NCBI GenBank assembly: GCA_902795135.1
Contig: CADBJW010000020.1
Location: 1 to 37,238, forward strand
Reading direction: 5' to 3'
Origin: an uncultured Eubacteriales bacterium
GTDB taxonomy: Bacteria > Bacillota > Clostridia > Peptostreptococcales > Anaerovoracaceae
Length of the DNA stretch: 37,238 nucleotides
The notes under the pieces are model-generated. The model worked only from the letters and a program-made list of their open reading frames with translations. It had not been told where the DNA came from and did no database searches. Every line of letters begins with the position of its first letter. Positions within the stretch are counted from its first letter, which is position 1. The position numbers and the translations under genes are program-made. Shown in pieces: positions 32,034-37,238 of the stretch.

Positions 32034-33590
32034 ATGAAAAGCAAACTGAACCTGGACCCTAAAAAGGTTGATCATGCTCGGCAAAGCGCAAGAAAAATTG
32101 CTGAGAGCATGCAGGAATTCATCGACAGACATACGACCGTAAGTACTGAGAGAACCGTTCTCAGGCTTTTGGGCGTAGACGGCGTCGATGAGGTCGATAC
32201 ACCACTACCTAACGTAGTAATTGACCAGATTCTTGATGCGGGTGGACTGCCAAGAGGCGTTGCTTACTGGATTGGTAATGCGATGATTCAAACTGGCAAG
32301 GAGCCTCAGGAAATCGCCGAAGAAATGGCTGCAGGAAATCTGGATGTTACGAAGCTGCCGCTGGCTTCCAAGGAAGAAGCAGAAGCTAAGATCATGCCGA
32401 AAGTACACGAAGCCTTAAAGACGATCCGGGCACAGACCGAAAAGAGAAATGAATATCTGGCTACGATAGGCGAAGGAAGAAGACCGTATCTGTATGTCAT
32501 CGTTGCAACAGGAAACATCTATGAAGACGTTGTGCAGGCACAGGCGGCGGCAAGACAGGGTGCTGATATCATTGCAGTTATCAGAACGACAGCCCAGTCA
32601 CTGCTGGACTATGTACCTTACGGACCTACCACAGAAGGTTTTGGTGGAACATACGCCACCCAGGAAAACTTCAGGATCATGAGAAAAGCATTGGACGAAG
32701 TAGGAGAAGAAGTCGGCAGATACATTCGGCTTTGTAACTACTCATCCGGAATGTGCATGCCTGAGATCGCGGCGATGGGTGCCATCGAAAGACTGGACGT
32801 TATGCTGAACGACGCTCTGTACGGTATTCTGTTCAGAGACATCAATATGCAGAGAACACTGGTTGACCAGTTCTTCTCAAGAGTTATCATCGGTTACTGC
32901 GATATCATCTTTAACTCAGGTGAAGACAACTATCTGACAACAGATGATGCTTATGAAAATGCCCACACTGTTCTGGCTTCCCAGCTGATCAACGAACAGT
33001 TCGCAGTACTGGCAAACGTAAAAGAAGAGCAGATGGGTCTCGGTCACGCATTCGAAATGGATCCGGATATTGAGAACGGATTCCTTTATGAGTTGGCACA
33101 GGCAATTATGGCAAGAGAAATCTTCCCGAACGCACCTCTGAAGTACATGCCTCCAACAAAGTACATGACAGGCAACATCTTCAAAGGCAATGTTCAGGAT
33201 GCACTGTTCAACATGATCGCAATCTGGTCAGGACAGTCCCTGCAGCTCTTAGGTATGCTGACAGAAGCGATTCACACACCGCACATGCATGACAGATATC
33301 TCTCAATCGAAAATGCGCAGTACATTTTCAACAATATGAGAGACATCGGAAGTGAAGTATATTACAAGGAAGGCGGAATCATTCAGTCAAGAGCACAGCT
33401 CGTTCTCGACAAAGCGGACAAGCTGCTTGAAGAAATCGTTGAAGAAGGTCTGTTCTCCACCATTGAACAGGGTAAGTTCGGTGGCGTTAAGAGACCGAGA
33501 GACGGGGGCAAAGGCCTTGCAGGTGTTTGCGTCAAGGATGATGAATACTTCAATCCGTTCATTCCACTCATGTTAGGAGGTGCAGAATAA
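32034..33590 (+). CDS. kamD: Lysine 5,6-aminomutase alpha subunit
   Basis: KamD is the large subunit of the adenosylcobalamin- and PLP-dependent enzyme that moves the terminal amino group of beta-lysine (or D-lysine), giving 3,5-diaminohexanoate. At 518 residues it matches known alpha subunits. Typical stretches are LNLDPKKVDHARQSARKIAESMQEFIDRHTT, YVPYGPTTEGFGGTYATQENF and YKEGGIIQSRAQLVLDKADKLL. SD AAAGGAG precedes the ATG. Its stop overlaps the kamE start by one base (TAATG), which favours equal subunit output. Confidence 0.95.
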   Translation: MKSKLNLDPKKVDHARQSARKIAESMQEFIDRHTTVSTERTVLRLLGVDGVDEVDTPLPNVVIDQILDAGGLPRGVAYWIGNAMIQTGKEPQEIAEEMAAGNLDVTKLPLASKEEAEAKIMPKVHEALKTIRAQTEKRNEYLATIGEGRRPYLYVIVATGNIYEDVVQAQAAARQGADIIAVIRTTAQSLLDYVPYGPTTEGFGGTYATQENFRIMRKALDEVGEEVGRYIRLCNYSSGMCMPEIAAMGAIERLDVMLNDALYGILFRDINMQRTLVDQFFSRVIIGYCDIIFNSGEDNYLTTDDAYENAHTVLASQLINEQFAVLANVKEEQMGLGHAFEMDPDIENGFLYELAQAIMAREIFPNAPLKYMPPTKYMTGNIFKGNVQDALFNMIAIWSGQSLQLLGMLTEAIHTPHMHDRYLSIENAQYIFNNMRDIGSEVYYKEGGIIQSRAQLVLDKADKLLEEIVEEGLFSTIEQGKFGGVKRPRDGGKGLAGVCVKDDEYFNPFIPLMLGGAE

Positions 33591-34360
33591 TGGCAGAATG
33601 CAATACAGCAGTAGCTCAGATTGACCTGACGAAAGTAAAGCCATATGGCGACACGCTTAACGATGGTATGACAGAAGTTGCCTTCACGCTTCCGGTTCCT
33701 TATGGGGACGAAGCCAATGAAGCAGCAAAGATCCTGGCAAAAAAGATGGGGCTGGATGAGCCAAACGTCGTATATTCAAAGGCAATGACCAAGGAATATA
33801 CATTCTTCGTTGTCTATGGTAAGTGCCAGCACACCGTTGACTACACGACGATCAAAGTTGCAAAGGTTGACGTTGATGTAATGGACAGACTGGAATGTGC
33901 TGAATACATCAAGGAAAACATTAAGAGACCGGTTGTCATCGTAGGCGCATCAACAGGTACAGACGCTCATACAGTAGGTATCGATGCGATTATGAACATG
34001 AAGGGATTCCATGGACACTTCGGACTGGAGAGATACGAAGGGATCGAAGCCTATAACTATGGTTCCCAGGTTCCAAACGAAGAGCTGATCGCGCATGCGA
34101 AGGAACTTCATGCAGATGCGATTCTGGTTTCACAGACAGTAACGCAAAAGGATATCCATATCCAGAACCTGACAAACATGGTCGAACTTCTGGAAGCAGA
34201 AGGAATGCGTGATAAGGTGATTCTGGTTTGCGGCGGTCCTCGTATTTCCCACGAACTGGCACAGGAACTGGGATACGATGCAGGTTTCGGACAGCACAAA
34301 TATGCAGAAGACGTCGCATCATTTGTTTTGACTGAAATTGTTAAAAGAAAGATGGTATAA
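33590..34360 (+). CDS. kamE: Lysine 5,6-aminomutase beta subunit (cobalamin-binding)
   Basis: KamE carries the B12-binding domain. The base-off motif DxHxxG is DAHTVG, with His127 as the lower cobalt ligand. Lys138, eleven residues later in NMKGFHG, corresponds by spacing to the PLP-linking lysine of the Clostridium enzyme. The C-terminal Rossmann-like B12 fold ends in VILVCGGPRISHELAQELGYDAGFG. At 256 residues it is full length. SD TTAGGAGG lies within the kamD end, and the ATG overlaps the kamD stop. Confidence 0.95.
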   Translation: MAECNTAVAQIDLTKVKPYGDTLNDGMTEVAFTLPVPYGDEANEAAKILAKKMGLDEPNVVYSKAMTKEYTFFVVYGKCQHTVDYTTIKVAKVDVDVMDRLECAEYIKENIKRPVVIVGASTGTDAHTVGIDAIMNMKGFHGHFGLERYEGIEAYNYGSQVPNEELIAHAKELHADAILVSQTVTQKDIHIQNLTNMVELLEAEGMRDKVILVCGGPRISHELAQELGYDAGFGQHKYAEDVASFVLTEIVKRKMV

Positions 34361-34405
34361 CGATAAATCAGTAGCTATAGCACAGACGATAAGAAAGGTA
34401 GAAAA

Positions 34406-35131
34406 ATGTTCAATAAAATCTTAACCGCTGATGAAGCAGTTGCAGGAGTAGAAGACGGCATGACCATAATGGTTGGAGGATTTCTGGGAACAGGTTCACC
34501 TGAAGTTCTTATGGATGCGCTCGTAAGAAAAGGCGTTAAGCACCTTACGGTAATCGGCAACGACGGCGGACTGGCAGAAGGCCAGCCTGCAGGAGAATTT
34601 GGCGGCAAGACACCTAGAGGCATCGGAAAACTCTTGGAGCACCACATGGTCGACCACGTTATCATGTCACACGTAGGTGTAAACCCTCGCCTGAACGAGC
34701 AGTTCGCTGATGGCAGCCTGAAATATACGCTGGTACCACAGGGTACTCTGGCAGAAAAAATCAGAGCAGCAGCATATGGACTCGGTGGAGTTCTTACACC
34801 GGTAGGTTTGGGAACACCAATGGAAACAGATCTTGATGAACTCGGCAGAAAGAAAGAAGTCGTAGAAATCGATGGCAAAAAGTGGCTCTTTGAAAGACCT
34901 TTGCACGCTGACTATTCATTCATCAGAGCAAGCATGGCTGATAAGTTTGGCAACTATATGTGCTCAAAGGCAACAAGAAACTTTAACATCGTAATGGCCG
35001 GAGCATCCGATCATACCGTTATTGCAGCAGAAAAACTGGTCGAAGTAGGTTCAGTAGATCCTGATATCTGGCAGGTAGCTGGCGTACTGGTTGAGTCAAT
35101 CGTGGAAGGAGAACCAAAATGGCAGATTTAA
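34406..35131 (+). CDS. CoA-transferase alpha subunit (butyryl-CoA:acetoacetate type)
   Basis: This is the alpha subunit of a family I CoA-transferase (AtoD/CtfA-like), with 241 residues. The N-terminal signature is TIMVGGFLGTGSPEVLMDALV, followed by the GNDGG segment. In this pathway the enzyme passes CoA from butyryl-CoA to acetoacetate, releasing butyrate and regenerating acetoacetyl-CoA. SD GAAAGG precedes the ATG. The last 13 bp overlap the beta subunit gene. Specificity is inferred from operon position, and other short-chain acyl donors are possible. Confidence 0.9.
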   Translation: MFNKILTADEAVAGVEDGMTIMVGGFLGTGSPEVLMDALVRKGVKHLTVIGNDGGLAEGQPAGEFGGKTPRGIGKLLEHHMVDHVIMSHVGVNPRLNEQFADGSLKYTLVPQGTLAEKIRAAAYGLGGVLTPVGLGTPMETDLDELGRKKEVVEIDGKKWLFERPLHADYSFIRASMADKFGNYMCSKATRNFNIVMAGASDHTVIAAEKLVEVGSVDPDIWQVAGVLVESIVEGEPKWQI

Positions 35132-35775
35132 AAGCAAGAATCGCAAAGAGATGTGCGAAACACTTCGAAGCTGGAGATTTCATCAATCTCGGCATCGGCT
35201 TACCAACCATGGTAGCTGACTATCTTCCTGAAGATGTTATCATTACTTGCCACTCCGAAAACGGATTCGCAGGAATCGACGTTCTGGCAGATCAGGACAC
35301 ACTGGATGTAAACATCATCAACTCAGGCGGACAGTATGTAACAGCTCTTCCGAGAGCAAAGTTCTTTGACACAGCCGAAAGCTTTGGCCTGGTCAGAGGC
35401 GGACACGTTAAGGCTACCGTACTGGGCGCTATGGAAGTTGCAGAAAACGGAGACCTGGCGAACTGGATCGTTCCTGGCAAGAAGGTTGCCGGAATGGGCG
35501 GCGCTATGGATCTTTGCGTAGGATGTCCGGAAGTAATCATCACCATGCTGCACACCCAGAAGGGCAATCACAAGATCAAGAAGGAATGTACCCTTCCGCT
35601 GACAGCAGAAAAGTGCGTAACAAACATCATTACGGAAATGGCTGTTATGAAAGTTACCGACGAAGGCATCGTTGTTACAGAACTGCATCCGGATTACACG
35701 AAGGAAGAAGTTCAGGCAGCAACAGGCGTTGACCTTATTTGGGCTGACGACCTGAAGCCTTACGATGAAGACTAA
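35119..35775 (+). CDS. CoA-transferase beta subunit (butyryl-CoA:acetoacetate type)
   Basis: This is the beta subunit (AtoA/CtfB-like), with 218 residues. It holds the catalytic glutamate in CHSENGFAG near residue 47, after the conserved FINLGIGLPTMVADYL. Later come VRGGHVKATVLGAMEVAENGDLANW and GMGGAMDL, typical of the family. SD AAGGAG lies inside the alpha subunit gene and the two overlap by 13 bp. It is the last gene of the operon and is followed by a terminator. Confidence 0.92.
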   Translation: MADLKARIAKRCAKHFEAGDFINLGIGLPTMVADYLPEDVIITCHSENGFAGIDVLADQDTLDVNIINSGGQYVTALPRAKFFDTAESFGLVRGGHVKATVLGAMEVAENGDLANWIVPGKKVAGMGGAMDLCVGCPEVIITMLHTQKGNHKIKKECTLPLTAEKCVTNIITEMAVMKVTDEGIVVTELHPDYTKEEVQAATGVDLIWADDLKPYDED

Positions 35776-35839
35776 TTCGAAACATTAAAATCTGATTCGA
35801 AACACCCAAAAACCTCATAATAGATCAAGACGAGATCAA

Positions 35840-35869
35840 AAAAGGCTGCTCCATTGCGAGTAGCCTTTT
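35840..35869. terminator. Bidirectional rho-independent terminator between ctf genes and cysK
   Basis: AAAAGGCTGCTC pairs with GAGTAGCCTTTT (12 bp, one G-U) around a 6-base loop. T-runs on one side and A-runs on the other allow termination of both converging units. Confidence 0.85.
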
Positions 35870-35898
35870 GCGTTCGATAGCAAATTAGTACTATTTTT

Positions 35899-35987
35899 CG
35901 TCCGTGGGACGTATCGCTTATCGCCCGTACTTCTCGTCCGTGGGACGCACTTTCCATCCGTGGGACGCACGTTCCGTCCGTAGGACG
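35899..35987. repeat. Four copies of a 13-bp hairpin repeat (CGTCCGTGGGACG)
   Basis: Copies start at 35899, 35935, 35955 and 35975. The last three are spaced exactly 20 bp apart, and copies 3 and 4 carry one change each. Each unit is an inverted repeat (CGTCC and GGACG around 3 bases). The array lies just 3' of cysK, in the gap between converging genes. It has no coding role that I can see. Confidence 0.85.
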
Positions 35988-35996
35988 GCAGGATCC

Positions 35997-36911
35997 CTAT
36001 AACAATCCGGTGCTGAAGTACCGTTCCATACGGTCTGGCAGTACGGTTGCGATGACCTTGTCTTCGCCGAACTTGCGGGCAGCTTTCATGGCAGCCCAGA
36101 TATTCGCTCCAGATGAAGTCCCGCACATCAGTCCCTGCTCTTTGGCCAGTTTTCTGGTGGTTCTCATAGCATCGTCATCGGTAACCGTAATGACTTTATC
36201 CACAATGTTCACATCCAGGACGGACGGAATAAATCCATCACCGATGCCCTGAATCTGATGCAGTCCCGGCTCATCACCAAGAAGGGCAGAAACATTTCTT
36301 GGTTCTACAGCGACACAAATCAGATCCGGATTTTTTTCTTTGAGATACTGCGCTGTGCCCTGCAGCGTGCCGCCGCTGCCAAGTCCGGAAACAAAGATAT
36401 CCACTTTACCGTTCAACTGTTCCCAGATTTCCGGACCGGTTGTCAGGTAATGAATCTCCGGATTGTGCGGATTCTCAAACTGCTGTGGTACGAAGTAGTC
36501 ACTGGATTTAGAAGCGATGCGGTTTGCTTCCTCAACAGCACCCTCCAGGCTATGTCTTGCAGATGTCAGAACAAGTTTTGCACCCAGCGCCTTGATCACG
36601 GCCCTTCGTTCAGAACTCATATTCTCCGGCATGACGATCGTAACATCGTATCCCATCTGCACGCCGCAGAGTGCGAGACCGATACCGGTATTTCCCGAGG
36701 TTGGTTCTACAATGTGCATTCCTTTTTTGAGCTTGCCTTCTTTTTCCGCGCATTCCAGCATGTGCTTCGCCACACGGTCTTTGATGCTGCCGCCAGGGTT
36801 CAGGAACTCGGCTTTTGCAAAAATCTTCAGACCGGTAGAAGGTTCCATATTGATAATCGGCGTGTTACCGATCAAATCGAGTACATGATTCGTTACAGTT
36901 GCTGCTGCCAT
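35997..36911 (-). CDS. cysK: Cysteine synthase (O-acetylserine sulfhydrylase)
   Basis: CysK makes L-cysteine from O-acetylserine and sulfide with PLP. The PLP lysine is K44 in LNPGGSIKDRVAKHML. The substrate loop EPTSGNTGIGLA and the phosphate-binding GLGSGGTLQGTAQYL are intact, and the C-terminus has LMCGTSSGANIWAA. At 304 residues it is of normal length. SD AAAGGAG precedes the ATG. It stands alone with its own promoter. No cysE or sulfur regulon gene is in view. Confidence 0.95.
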   Translation of the reverse strand: MAAATVTNHVLDLIGNTPIINMEPSTGLKIFAKAEFLNPGGSIKDRVAKHMLECAEKEGKLKKGMHIVEPTSGNTGIGLALCGVQMGYDVTIVMPENMSSERRAVIKALGAKLVLTSARHSLEGAVEEANRIASKSSDYFVPQQFENPHNPEIHYLTTGPEIWEQLNGKVDIFVSGLGSGGTLQGTAQYLKEKNPDLICVAVEPRNVSALLGDEPGLHQIQGIGDGFIPSVLDVNIVDKVITVTDDDAMRTTRKLAKEQGLMCGTSSGANIWAAMKAARKFGEDKVIATVLPDRMERYFSTGLL

Positions 36912-36980
36912 AGGATTCTCCTTTGCGTTTACATTCTTTGTTGGTGAAGTCCTCGTCTTGGTTCGAGCATCACCGTTTCT

Positions 36981-37009
36981 ACTTTACTATTTTAGTCAAG
37001 TAGTGTCAA
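36981..37009 (-). promoter_or_regulatory. Sigma-A promoter of cysK
   Basis: On the minus strand consensus TTGACA (37009-37004) and TAAAGT (36986-36981) are 17 bp apart. The leader would be about 63 nt. It holds no recognisable T-box or S-box. Confidence 0.65.
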
Positions 37010-37060
37010 GGAAGAAAAGACCGCACACCGGTTGAGGAAATAAGAATGGGCATCGGCCGG

Positions 37061-37154
37061 CGAAGAATCCATATGGCCGCTGGAGCAGCGAAGAATCCAT
37101 ATGGCTTCCGCGCCGGCGAAGACTCCATATGGCTTCCGCGCCGGCGAAGACTCG
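37061..37154. repeat. 28-bp tandem repeat, three full copies plus a partial one
   Basis: Units beginning CGAAGA(A/C)TCC start at 37061, 37089, 37117 and 37145 (partial). Each full copy contains CCATATGG. Copies 2 and 3 continue with CTTCCGCGCCGG; copy 1 diverges there. There are no spacers, so it is not CRISPR. The surrounding 327 bp from the cysK start to the window end contain no gene that I can support. Confidence 0.88.
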
Positions 37155-37196
37155 CGAAGCAGTGCAGACTCATGTTTTCCTATCTTTCTTGTGAAT

Positions 37197-37214
37197 CTGA
37201 GTCTGATGACTCAG
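37197..37214. other. Perfect hairpin near right edge
   Basis: CTGAGTC and GACTCAG form a 7-bp stem around TGAT. No T-tract follows at once, and the gene it belongs to, if any, lies outside the window. Confidence 0.4.
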
Positions 37215-37238
37215 CTTTCAGGCAACTTGGTCTTTTCC

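Noticed and set aside
37061-37154. Possible CRISPR array
   Set aside because: The 28-bp units are directly adjacent with no unique spacers, and no cas gene is present.

Overview
The window reads as chromosomal DNA of a strictly anaerobic, amino-acid-fermenting member of the Clostridia. The basis is a near-complete lysine fermentation gene set (kdd, kamA to kamE, CoA-transferase, kal), strong AGGAGG-type ribosome binding sites, sigma-A and sigma-54 promoters of Gram-positive style, and lipoprotein signal peptides. An Anaerovoracaceae-like relative is plausible but was not tested. No rRNA, tRNA, prophage, insertion sequence or CRISPR array was seen.

Layout. 1-5 kb: 3' part of a MATE transporter, then on the minus strand mutY and a yfcC-type transporter/pepD dipeptidase pair. 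5.2-10.3 kb: a tight plus-strand run of lipoprotein, CPBP protease, PHP phosphoesterase, YjbR/MmcQ-EVE-like fusion and membrane-anchored FKBP/trigger-factor-like chaperone. 10.3-16 kb: a BadF-type sugar kinase, a beta-helix lipoprotein, a coiled-coil protein built of 11-residue repeats, an orphan hisD and a BaiN/YhiN-type flavoprotein. 16-20.4 kb: a two-gene unit of a macro-domain protein with a helical HTH-like C-terminus and a TIR-transmembrane-propeller protein, which looks like an NAD/ADP-ribose signalling or defence pair. 20.4-24 kb: DUF815 ATPase with a small partner, two very small proteins, rluB and a second PHP protein.

24-35.8 kb is the most informative region. A sigma-54 activator (24565-26634) sits between kal (minus strand) and the kdd-kamABCDE-ctfAB operon (plus strand). 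Its sensory half is a degenerate copy of the pathway enzyme Kdd that has lost the glycine-rich nucleotide-binding loop, so it is probably a pseudoenzyme sensor of the Kdd substrate or product. Both target units have near-perfect -24/-12 promoters. The same palindrome GAACCG-N4-CGGTTC occurs upstream of each, which gives an internally consistent regulon: metabolite, pseudo-Kdd activator, enhancer palindrome, sigma-54 promoters, lysine fermentation to butyrate, acetate and ammonia. The cleavage enzyme Kce is not in the window.

35.8-37.2 kb: a bidirectional terminator, a small array of 13-bp hairpin repeats, cysK with its promoter, and a 28-bp tandem repeat in a gene-free right end. Convergent gene ends abut or overlap in several places, so the genome is compact.
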